From: Halothiobacillus sp. | Lineage (GTDB): Bacteria > Pseudomonadota > Gammaproteobacteria > Halothiobacillales > Halothiobacillaceae | Reading direction: 5' to 3' | Assembly (NCBI GenBank): GCA_016278265.1 | Contig: JADQCE010000002.1 | Span: forward strand, 496,001 to 560,000 | Length of the DNA stretch: 64,000 bases | Notes under the pieces: model-generated | What the model was told of the DNA's origin: nothing | The model's database searches: none | Seen by the model: only the letters and a program-made list of their open reading frames with translations | Made by a program: the position numbers and the translations under genes | Part shown: positions 57,113-64,000 of the stretch, one piece after another | Numbering within the stretch: position 1 is the first letter of the stretch | Layout of the letters: every line of letters begins with the position of its first letter

Positions 57113-57604
57113 ATGACATTCAAGACAAGTTTCCTCGACCCTGCCGAATCGGATCGTTGGCATGCCGTTAACGATGGAGTAATGGGTGGTGTATCCGCCG
57201 GTGCGTTTCATTTCGACGCCGGGGCCGGCGTGTTCAGCGGCGAGCTATCGCTCGATCATGGCGGCGGATTTGCTTCCGTGCGGCGAGCGGTGTCACCGGG
57301 AGTGCTGGCGGACAGCCGCGGCATGGTGATGCGGGTGCGTGGTGACGGTCGGCGCTATCAATGTCGGGTAGGTTCGAGGGACATGGCACCTGAAATCTCC
57401 TACGCCGCCGGTTTCGACACGATTGCCGGCGAATGGCTGGACGTCCGCATTGCGTGGCAGGAGTTCGAGGCAGTGCGCCGGGGGCACGCCGTGCCCGATG
57501 CACCACGCTTGTCGCCCGCAGGTATCAATCGATTGGGCTTTCTGCTGGCGGATCGTCGAGCCGGGCCGTTTCGTCTCGAGATCGCCTCCATCCGGGCGGC
57601 GTAA
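57113..57604 (+). CDS. CIA30 family protein
   Basis: 163 residues. WHAVNDGVMGGVSAGAFHF is the signature of the CIA30 (complex I intermediate-associated protein 30) fold, followed by FSGELSLDHGGGFASVR and a galactose-binding-like beta-sandwich ending GPFRLEIASIRA. In eukaryotes the family helps assemble complex I; bacterial members are uncharacterised. No signal peptide. No complex I genes are nearby. Confidence 0.85.
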   Translation: MTFKTSFLDPAESDRWHAVNDGVMGGVSAGAFHFDAGAGVFSGELSLDHGGGFASVRRAVSPGVLADSRGMVMRVRGDGRRYQCRVGSRDMAPEISYAAGFDTIAGEWLDVRIAWQEFEAVRRGHAVPDAPRLSPAGINRLGFLLADRRAGPFRLEIASIRAA

Positions 57605-57793
57605 GGCGGGGCGTATCCAGTTCCCGCCCGGCTGTGTCCCGCCGGTGATCTGTGTTCGATTGCCATCTGAGGCGCCCCCTGATTGCCCGAAAACGGTTTC
57701 GTTTTCAATCGTGACGACGCCTGATGCTCGTTATCGGTGGGACGAATCGCCACGTCAAACTCACTGGCAATACCGGCCCAGCTCAAGGAGCGT

Positions 57794-58456
57794 ATGCAGC
57801 AACGAGGAATTCACCAACGGGTCACCCTGGTCATTCAGGCAATCATGCTGGCCGAACTGGCCTTCGCCCTCTGGGAAGGCCTTTGGCTGATCGCGGCCAT
57901 GACAGTACTCATCCTGCTGTTGACCGTGGCGCCGGTATTGATGTTCAAGCGCTTCGAGGTATTCATCCCCTCGGAGTTCAAGCTGCTGGCCACGGGGTTT
58001 ATCTTTGCCTCGTTGTTTCTCGGCGAGGTGCAGGGCTACTACACCCGTTTCTGGTGGTGGGATCTTGTCCTGCACACGGCTTCGGGCTTCCTGCTCGGGA
58101 TCTTCGGTTTCCTGCTGGTCTACATCCTCAACGAGAAGAAGAATCTCCACTTTCACATGACGCCGGGGTTCGTGGCGTTCTTCGCCTTCATGTTCGCCGT
58201 CGGGGTGGGCGCACTCTGGGAAATATTCGAATTCACCATGGACCAGTTCGCGGGCACCAACATGCAGAAACCGATGCTCGGTGACCCGTCGGGGCTGACG
58301 GATACGATGCTGGACCTGGTGGTCGATACGGTCGGGGCCGCGGTGATCGCCGTGCTGGGTTACGGCTATCTCAGGGTGGCAGCAGGGAAGTCGTTTCTCG
58401 AGCAGTGGATCGCGGCGTTTCTTGACGCCAACCCGCGGCTTTTCAATCGACGCTGA
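57794..58456 (+). CDS. DUF2238 (YjdF-like) membrane protein
   Basis: 220 residues if started at ATG 57794, which has AAGGAG three bases upstream; a GTG at 57737 would add 19 residues but has no ribosome binding site. About six membrane segments. Family features: ASLFLGEVQGYYTRFWWWD, VLHTASGFLLGIFGFLLVY and GALWEIFEFTMDQFAGTNMQ, then DTMLDLVVDTVGAAVIAVLGY. Function unknown. Confidence 0.85.
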   Translation: MQQRGIHQRVTLVIQAIMLAELAFALWEGLWLIAAMTVLILLLTVAPVLMFKRFEVFIPSEFKLLATGFIFASLFLGEVQGYYTRFWWWDLVLHTASGFLLGIFGFLLVYILNEKKNLHFHMTPGFVAFFAFMFAVGVGALWEIFEFTMDQFAGTNMQKPMLGDPSGLTDTMLDLVVDTVGAAVIAVLGYGYLRVAAGKSFLEQWIAAFLDANPRLFNRR

Positions 58457-58877
58457 GATGCCGTGGCAACGCTCAGGGCAGGGCGGCTGCCACCTCCTTG
58501 GGGGCAACGGTGCCAAACGGGTTCCTCATGCGAGGGGGATGCGCTCGGTTCCTTTGAGGGCGCGACGGTCTAGCCAGTCTGTCTGGCTTAGATAAAGGCG
58601 CCGTTTCCCAGTCGCTCAAGTTGGCCGCCCCGAGGGCCGTGGCCGCAAGCACGGATAGTCGTTCCGGTCGCGCATCGGAGTCCTTTTTCCGGAATCGCGG
58701 GTTTCCGCTCGCTTACACAAGGGATCGCTTGGATCGTCGCGCGGCGGCTTTGATCGATTGCGTGGGGATGGACATGGCGGCTGTCGATGCCTTCGTGTTG
58801 CTTGTCACCCAGTATCAGTTGGGCAGATCGTCTCTACGCACGCGGAACCTTGTGCGTTGCCGGCACCTGTCCAGGAC
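58457..58877. other. Gene-free interval before cbbR
   Basis: About 420 bp between the converging DUF2238 and cbbR genes. An open frame at 58621-59013 is Ser/Arg-rich and runs into cbbR on the opposite strand; I do not believe it. No clear terminator is visible. Confidence 0.45.
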
Positions 58878-59795
58878 TCACTCAACCCCATCGAGCCGCG
58901 CCACCCGTTTGGCTTCCGTCAGCACGAAGTCGGAGAAGGCCCGCGCGGCCGGGCTGAGGCGCTTGCCCTCCCGCTGGACGAGGTACCACTCGCGCATCAG
59001 CGGGAACCCCTGAACGTCGAGCACGCACAACTCCCCGGAGGCAAGCTCCGACTGGACGATATGCAGCGAGACCACCCCCAGGCCGAGGCCGGCCTCCACG
59101 GCCTGCTTGATGGCCTCGTTCTTGTTCATTTCCATGGCGACCTTGAGCTCGAGACCGTGCTCGGCGAAGACCTTCTCCACCGCCCCGCGCGTGCCCGAGC
59201 CCGACTCGCGTCCGACCAGCGGCTCCTCGGCAAGACGGGCGAGGGGAATGTTCCGGAGCTTGGCGAATGGATGGCTCGGGGAGGCGATGACCACCAACGG
59301 ATTGTCCATGAACGGCTCGGCGACCAGGCCCAGCCCCTCTGGCGGCCGTCCCATCAGCGCCAGGTCGATGCTGTTGTTGGTCAAATGCTGGAGCAGCATT
59401 GCTCGATTGACGACGTTCAGGCTGATGCGCACCTCGGGGTGAACCTGGCGGAACAGGGCCATCAGCCGCGCGGCGAAGTAGCTCGCCGTACTTGCCACCG
59501 AGACCTTCAGGGTTCCTCCCTTCAGCCCCCGCAGATCCGCCAGGGTGTGCTCCAGGTTGCCCAGCTCCCGGCCGATGGCATGGCTGGTCGTCAGGGTTTC
59601 CCTGCCCGCCTCGGTGAGGTGGATCTTCTTGCCGACATGCTCGAACAGGGGCAGGCCCAGGGATTCCTCCAGTTGCTTGATCTGCATGGAGACCGCGGGC
59701 TGGGTGAGGTGGACGTCCTTGCTGGCACGGGAAAAGCTGCCGTGACGGGCAACGGCCTCAAGGATCTCAAGTTGGCGCAGGGTTAGTCTGATCAT
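58878..59795 (-). CDS. cbbR: LysR-type regulator CbbR
   Basis: 305 residues. N-terminal HTH: TLRQLEILEAVARHGSFSRA and VHLTQPAVSMQIKQLEESLG, then a periplasmic-binding-like inducer domain with GLPLFEHVGKKIHLTEAGRE between. It lies divergent from cbbM, the standard CbbR arrangement. CbbR activates Calvin-cycle genes in response to metabolites such as RuBP, PEP or NADPH depending on the organism. Confidence 0.94.
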   Translation of the reverse strand: MIRLTLRQLEILEAVARHGSFSRASKDVHLTQPAVSMQIKQLEESLGLPLFEHVGKKIHLTEAGRETLTTSHAIGRELGNLEHTLADLRGLKGGTLKVSVASTASYFAARLMALFRQVHPEVRISLNVVNRAMLLQHLTNNSIDLALMGRPPEGLGLVAEPFMDNPLVVIASPSHPFAKLRNIPLARLAEEPLVGRESGSGTRGAVEKVFAEHGLELKVAMEMNKNEAIKQAVEAGLGLGVVSLHIVQSELASGELCVLDVQGFPLMREWYLVQREGKRLSPAARAFSDFVLTEAKRVARLDGVE

Positions 59796-59860
59796 AAGAA
59801 AAATTGATTATAAGCTGTGGTTTGAGGTGTGATTATAAACTCTGAATTTTGTTTATAAAC
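59793..59860. promoter_or_regulatory. CbbR operator region between cbbR and cbbM
   Basis: Three copies of the 8-mer TTATAA(G/A)C, at 59808-59815, 59833-59840 and 59853-59860, in an AT-rich stretch. These fit the T-n-A type half-sites of LysR/CbbR operators. Further TnA boxes (CATAAG at 59793) lie upstream, overlapping the cbbR start. Confidence 0.65.
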
Positions 59861-59941
59861 CCCACCGATTATGGTGTTTTCCGCAACGCACACCCGGCGG
59901 CCGATACACGGCCGCTCCTTGATGCCAATCCGGAGGACACC

Positions 59942-61327
59942 ATGGCTCACGATCAATCCAGCCGTTACGCCGATCTCACGTTGAAGGAAGAGGATCTGAT
60001 TGCTGCAGGCAAGCACATCCTCGTCGCCTACCAGATGAAGCCGCAGCCCGGCCACGGCTACCTGGCGACCGCCGCCCACTTCGCGGCCGAGTCGTCCACC
60101 GGCACTAACGTCGAGGTATCCACGACCGACGACTTCACCAAGGGCGTCGATGCCCTCGTCTACCACATCGACGAGGCCAACGAGGACATGCGGATCGCCT
60201 ATCCGCTGGAGCTGTTCGACCGCAACATGACCGATGGCCGGATGATGCTGGTCTCCTTCCTGACCCTGGCCATCGGCAACAACCAGGGCATGGGCGACGT
60301 CGAGCACGCCAAGATGGTCGACTTCCACCTGCCCAAGCGCGCCATCGAGCTGTTCGACGGCCCGGCCAAGGACATTTCCGACCTGTGGCGCATCCTCGAC
60401 CGTCCGGTGGTCGACGGCGGCTACATCGCCGGCACCATCATCAAGCCCAAGCTCGGCCTGCGTCCGGAGCCGTTCGCCCAGGCCGCCTACGAGTTCTGGC
60501 TCGGCGGTGACTTCATCAAGAACGACGAGCCGCAGGGCAACCAGGTCTTCGCACCGCTCAAGAAGGTGATGCCGCTGGTGGCCGATGCCATGAAGCGCGC
60601 CCAGGACGAGACCGGCGAGGCCAAGCTGTTCTCCGCGAACATCACCGCCGACGACCACTTCGAGATGTGCGCTCGCGCCGACTTCATTCTCGAGACCTTC
60701 GGCGAGGACGCCGACAAGGTGGCCTTCCTGGTCGACGGTTACGTCGGCGGCCCGGGCATGATCACCACCGCCCGTCGCCAGTACCCGAACCAGTACCTGC
60801 ACTACCACCGTGCCGGTCACGGTGCCGTGACCTCGCCGTCCGCCAAGCGCGGCTACACCGCCTTCGTCCTCGCCAAGATGTCCCGCCTGCAGGGTGCCTC
60901 GGGCATCCACGTGGGCACCATGGGCTACGGCAAGATGGAAGGCGGCAAGGACGATCGCGACATCGCCTACATGATCGAGCGCGACTCCGTCGACGGCCCG
61001 GTCTACCACCAGGAGTGGTACGGCATGAAGCCGACCACGCCGATCATCTCCGGCGGCATGAACGCGCTGCGTCTGCCGGGCTTCTTCGAGAACCTGGGCC
61101 ACGCCAACGTGATCAACACCGCCGGTGGTGGTGCCTACGGCCACATCGACTCCCCGGCCGCCGGCGCTACCTCCCTGCGCCAGGCCTACGAGTGCTGGAA
61201 GGCCGGTGCCGACCCGATCGAGTTCGCCAAGGAGCACAAGGAATTCGCACGGGCGTTCGAGTCCTTCCCGCACGACGCCGATGCCATCTTCCCGGGCTGG
61301 CGGGAAAAGCTGGGCGTGCACAAGTAA
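59942..61327 (+). CDS. cbbM: Ribulose bisphosphate carboxylase, form II
   Basis: 461 residues from ATG 59942 (GGAGGACACC upstream). Form II large subunit, which needs no small subunit. Active site: Lys168 in [11 protein letters not shown], carbamylated Lys193 with metal ligands Asp195 and Glu196 in [14 protein letters not shown], loop 6 near [11 protein letters not shown] and the C-terminal [18 protein letters not shown]. It fixes CO2 onto RuBP in the cytosol; form II enzymes work best at high CO2 and low O2. Next to cbbR (divergent), with cbbQ-cbbO downstream. Confidence 0.98.
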   Translation: MAHDQSSRYADLTLKEEDLIAAGKHILVAYQMKPQPGHGYLATAAHFAAESSTGTNVEVSTTDDFTKGVDALVYHIDEANEDMRIAYPLELFDRNMTDGRMMLVSFLTLAIGNNQGMGDVEHAKMVDFHLPKRAIELFDGPAKDISDLWRILDRPVVDGGYIAGTIIKPKLGLRPEPFAQAAYEFWLGGDFIKNDEPQGNQVFAPLKKVMPLVADAMKRAQDETGEAKLFSANITADDHFEMCARADFILETFGEDADKVAFLVDGYVGGPGMITTARRQYPNQYLHYHRAGHGAVTSPSAKRGYTAFVLAKMSRLQGASGIHVGTMGYGKMEGGKDDRDIAYMIERDSVDGPVYHQEWYGMKPTTPIISGGMNALRLPGFFENLGHANVINTAGGGAYGHIDSPAAGATSLRQAYECWKAGADPIEFAKEHKEFARAFESFPHDADAIFPGWREKLGVHK

Positions 61328-61377
61328 GCACGGTCCGGCGTGATCGGGAGCGATCCCGGTCATTGATAGTTCCTATC

Positions 61378-61407
61378 GGCCGCCCGGCGACGGGTGGCCC
61401 TTTCTTT
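61378..61407 (+). terminator. Terminator after cbbM
   Basis: GGCCGCCCG (61378-61386) pairs with CGGGTGGCC (61391-61399, one G-T), loop GCGA, then CTTTCTTT. It may limit readthrough into cbbQ-cbbO. Confidence 0.8.
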
Positions 61408-61479
61408 CCGCCCATTCCCGAGCGTTTCGCTTGGGAAATCCGGAACGATTCGATGACGTCTCTGCGGGCTCTCCAAGGG

Positions 61480-61660
61480 CCCAGATGCAAGGCGCAGTCC
61501 GCTATGAAGGGCCGTCGCCCTTTACAAGGGCTGCAACGCCGCAGATGAGCGCCCGGATGGGGCTCGCGGGTTTGCCCGCAGTCGGCGTTGCCGTCCCTCG
61601 ACGGGCAACGAGCCCGTCTTCGGTCCGGCGCCTTGATTGCGAACAAACCCGCGAGCCAGA
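61480..61660. repeat. Structured intergenic element between cbbM and cbbQ
   Basis: GGCTCGCGGGTTTG (61561-61574) is perfectly complementary to CAAACCCGCGAGCC (61644-61657). Inside, GTTGCC...GGCAAC arms, and before it AAGGGC (61507-61512) with GCCCTT (61517-61522), give further stems. The whole looks like a palindromic intergenic repeat; no protein is supported. Confidence 0.5.
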
Positions 61661-61739
61661 GATGCCATCGAATCGTGCAGAGTTTCCCTTGGAGACGTTG
61701 GGGAATGGGCAGGAGTGACGTGTTCAGGCAGGTGAGGCA

Positions 61740-62552
61740 ATGAGCGAACGATTCGAGATCGAGCAGTACCTCGTTACCGAGGAACCTTTCTATGAGGCGC
61801 AGGGCCGTGAGGTCTCGGCCTACGAGACCGCCTACTCGGCCCGGATGCCGGTGATGATCAAGGGCCCGACGGGCTGCGGGAAGTCGCGGTTCATCGAGTA
61901 CATGGCCTGGAAACTGGGCAAGCCGCTGGTCACGGTCGCCTGCAACGAGGACATGACCGCCGCCGACCTGGTGGGGCGCTTCTTGCTCGATGCCGACGGT
62001 ACCCGCTGGGTGGACGGCCCGCTGACCCAGGCCGCTCGGCACGGCGCCATCTGCTACCTCGACGAGGTCGTCGAGGCCCGCCAGGACACCACGGTGGTCA
62101 TCCACCCGCTGACCGACCACCGCCGCAACCTGCCGCTGGACAAGAAGGGCGAGCTGGTCGAGGCGCACCCGGATTTCCAGTTGGTGATCTCCTACAACCC
62201 CGGCTACCAGAGCTTGATGAAGGACCTCAAGCAGTCCACCAAGCAGCGTTTCGCCGGGTTCGAGTTCGACTACCCGGGCGCCGACGTCGAGCGGGAGATC
62301 ATTGTCGGGGAGACCGGCCTGGACGAGAACACGGCTGCCAAGCTGGTGCAGGTCGCCGACACGGCGCGCAACCTCAAGGGACACGGTCTGGCCGAAGGGA
62401 TATCCACCCGGCTGCTGGTCTACGCGGCGACCCTGATCGGCAAGGGCATGGAGCCGGCGGAGGCGGCACGCATGGCCATGGTCGTGCCGCTGACCGATGA
62501 TGCCGACATCCGGGATACGCTGTATCACGCCATCGACACCGTCTTCGGCTGA
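61740..62552 (+). CDS. cbbQ: RuBisCO activase ATPase CbbQ (MoxR AAA+)
   Basis: 270 residues. AAA+ of the CbbQ/NirQ/NorQ group: Walker A GPTGCGKS at 42-49, CNEDMTAADLVGRFLL, Walker B ICYLDEVVEA near 104-113, HRRNLPLDKKGELV and VISYNPGYQSLMKDLK. With CbbO it removes inhibitory sugar phosphates from RuBisCO. Starts with ATG after a 410-bp interval from cbbM. Confidence 0.95.
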   Translation: MSERFEIEQYLVTEEPFYEAQGREVSAYETAYSARMPVMIKGPTGCGKSRFIEYMAWKLGKPLVTVACNEDMTAADLVGRFLLDADGTRWVDGPLTQAARHGAICYLDEVVEARQDTTVVIHPLTDHRRNLPLDKKGELVEAHPDFQLVISYNPGYQSLMKDLKQSTKQRFAGFEFDYPGADVEREIIVGETGLDENTAAKLVQVADTARNLKGHGLAEGISTRLLVYAATLIGKGMEPAEAARMAMVVPLTDDADIRDTLYHAIDTVFG

Positions 62553-62568
62553 GCCGGGGAGCCGACCG

Positions 62569-64000
62569 ATGCCCAAGGACTCGACCCGTCAGGCCTATCG
62601 CGACCGCTTCAAGTGCGGCTTCGACCAGGCCCGAGAGATCTTCGATCCCTGCCTGAGCAACGCCCTGGAGAAGCTGGCTTCGGACCAGGCCATGGATGAC
62701 TTCCTCCAGGGCGCCAACCTGCTGTGCATGATGGGGCAGGGCGTCGAGCCGGTATTGATCTATTTGGAGGAGGGGCCGGATACCGCCGCACTGGTGGGCG
62801 AGGCCATGATCGGGGATCTGGCCCACTACGCTTACAAGCTGGCCACGTCCACCAACGCTCCGGCGGTGGTGCCGTTCCTGCAGTCCATGCTCTCCGTGTC
62901 GCGGCGGCTGGAAAGCCGTGACGCCATGCAGGCCTTTCTCGATCTCGGCCTGGAGCTCATGCGCGAGACCACGCCGTCGATCCATGGTCATCATGCCATC
63001 CACCCCAGCCCGGTGCTGGATCGCTTTTTCGAGACCGCGCCCCGGGTGCTGGCCTGGCTCAACCTGGCCGGGCTGGCCAACTGGGCCCGCTTCGGCGCCC
63101 GGGTGCATGCCAACGACCCCGATGCCCTGAAGGCCTTCTTCGGCCTTGATTCGGCGGACAGCCGCACCGTGCTTCAGCGCGAGAGACACGGCACCCTGCT
63201 TGCCGACAACGAGCGCCGCCTGGGCTACTACCTGCAGGCCCTGTGGGCGTCCGACGAGCCCCTCGTGCCGTACCCGACGCTGGAGGCGGAGACCCCGCAG
63301 CGACCGTACTTCGACGAGTACGGGCTGCGTGTTCCCGATCTCTTCGACGATCACGGGAGCATCCCGGGCATCGATCGTTACCGGGCACTGCTTGCCCACA
63401 TGATGGCTCACCGGCAGTGGAGCGGGACGATCGTCGCCGATAACTACAGCCCCATGCAGCGACTGGCCATGGAGGTCTTCGAGGATGCCCGGGTGGAATA
63501 TCTGGCGATGGCACGTTACCCGGGCCTGCGTCGACTCTTCCTGGCCCTTCACCCCCGGGTGGAGGCGGACGCCTGCGACCCCGCACGGCAGTCTTGCGTT
63601 AACCACCGGCTGATGATGCTTTCCTACGCGCTGCTCGATCCCGGCGGCCACGGGTACGAGGACACGGTCATCGACGAGTTCGTGGCCCGATTCCACGAGC
63701 ACATGGCGGAAGGTAACTCGCGCACTCGGGATGCCGCCGAGCAGGGCGTGGCCTTCATGGCACGCACCCGACGGCCGTCGGATGCCTTCGCCGAGGTGTG
63801 GTTTCCGTCCGAACGGGTCGAGTTCCGGGATGACAACCGCCACCTGTGGCGCTTTATCGAGGAGGGCGACGAGGAGGAACTGTTCGACCTCGGAGCGAAC
63901 GCCGACGCCGAGGAGCCCCGACCGGAGGCGGGGCTGCCGCCACGGCTCTACCCGGAATGGGACCCGGCCGCCGGGCTCCATCGCCCCGACTGGGTGAGCG
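62569..64000 (+). CDS. cbbO: RuBisCO activase adaptor CbbO (partial)
   Basis: The frame runs from ATG 62569 to the window end, giving 477 codons without a stop. It begins MPKDSTRQAYRDRFKCGFDQ, then MQRLAMEVFEDARVEYLAM. CbbO proteins are long and end in a von Willebrand A domain with a MIDAS that contacts RuBisCO; that part is beyond the window. A GGGGAG site precedes the start, 16 bp after cbbQ. CbbQ and CbbO act as one complex. Confidence 0.92.
   Translation, partial: MPKDSTRQAYRDRFKCGFDQAREIFDPCLSNALEKLASDQAMDDFLQGANLLCMMGQGVEPVLIYLEEGPDTAALVGEAMIGDLAHYAYKLATSTNAPAVVPFLQSMLSVSRRLESRDAMQAFLDLGLELMRETTPSIHGHHAIHPSPVLDRFFETAPRVLAWLNLAGLANWARFGARVHANDPDALKAFFGLDSADSRTVLQRERHGTLLADNERRLGYYLQALWASDEPLVPYPTLEAETPQRPYFDEYGLRVPDLFDDHGSIPGIDRYRALLAHMMAHRQWSGTIVADNYSPMQRLAMEVFEDARVEYLAMARYPGLRRLFLALHPRVEADACDPARQSCVNHRLMMLSYALLDPGGHGYEDTVIDEFVARFHEHMAEGNSRTRDAAEQGVAFMARTRRPSDAFAEVWFPSERVEFRDDNRHLWRFIEEGDEEELFDLGANADAEEPRPEAGLPPRLYPEWDPAAGLHRPDWVS

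Noticed and set aside
58621-59013. 130-codon frame before cbbR
   Set aside because: Ser/Arg-rich, overlaps cbbR antisense, no start signal.
59792-61363. 523-codon frame opposite cbbM
   Set aside because: Val/Gly/Asp-rich antisense shadow; cbbM is certain.
61431-61718. 95-codon frame between cbbM and cbbQ
   Set aside because: Lies in the structured repeat-like region; no homology or ribosome binding site.
1-64000. CRISPR array, prophage, transposase, toxin-antitoxin or restriction system
   Set aside because: No regularly spaced direct repeats, no phage or transposase motifs and no recognised defence proteins were found in any frame.

Overview
The window is a high-GC (about 64% by eye), gene-dense chromosomal segment of a gammaproteobacterium. 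The gene orders rpsA-ihfB, tig-clpP-clpX-lon-hupB-ppiD, hslV-hslU, clpS-clpA/infA and rne<>rluC-HAD-sppA are typical of that class. A cbbR<>cbbM-cbbQ-cbbO cluster (form II RuBisCO with its activase) and a Tat-exported high-potential iron-sulfur protein point to a chemolithoautotroph of the sulfur-oxidising type. A Guyparkeria/Halothiobacillus-like organism is my best inference, not something the sequence proves.

Layout. 1-1.6 kb: end of rpsA, ihfB and pyrF. 1.7-9.1 kb, minus strand: dapF, DUF484, xerC, hslV, hslU, DUF971, ubiE and mltF. 9.1-22.1 kb, plus strand: typA, ffh, tRNA-Leu(UAG), tig, clpP, clpX, lon, hupB, ppiD, a block devoted to translation, protein targeting, folding and proteolysis. 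22.2-25.3 kb: dicarboxylate/amino-acid symporter, DUF4395 membrane protein, fabI. 25.4-30.2 kb: a yejA-B-E-type peptide ABC importer with a cysteine-rich lipoprotein gene between yejA and yejB and no ATPase gene. 30.2-35.2 kb: a REP doublet, then a tightly overlapping ModE-type HTH / DUF455 / dnaE unit. 35.2-36.4 kb: an accessory patch with an AT-rich membrane-protein gene and a roughly 0.5 kb element bounded by inverted repeats. 36.4-39.7 kb: acyl-CoA ligase and FadL-type porin. 39.8-46.2 kb: small conserved proteins, purN-purM, HiPIP, glnS, nitroreductase, infA. 46.3-55.6 kb: clpA, clpS, sppA, HAD phosphatase and rluC on the minus strand, with rne divergent behind a leader of about 440 nt. 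55.7-58.5 kb: tyrosine phosphatase, tRNA-Ala(GGC), a periplasmic protein, CIA30, DUF2238. 58.9-64 kb: the RuBisCO cluster, cut by the window end inside cbbO.

Most of the window is conserved housekeeping DNA. No CRISPR array, prophage, transposase or recognised defence system was found. The least ordinary parts are the accessory patch at 35.2-36.3 kb, the twin CX3C lipoprotein in the yej operon, the single-domain ModE-type regulator overlapping into dnaE, a palindromic operator candidate before the acyl-CoA ligase, and the repeat-like structures at 30.2 kb and 61.5 kb.
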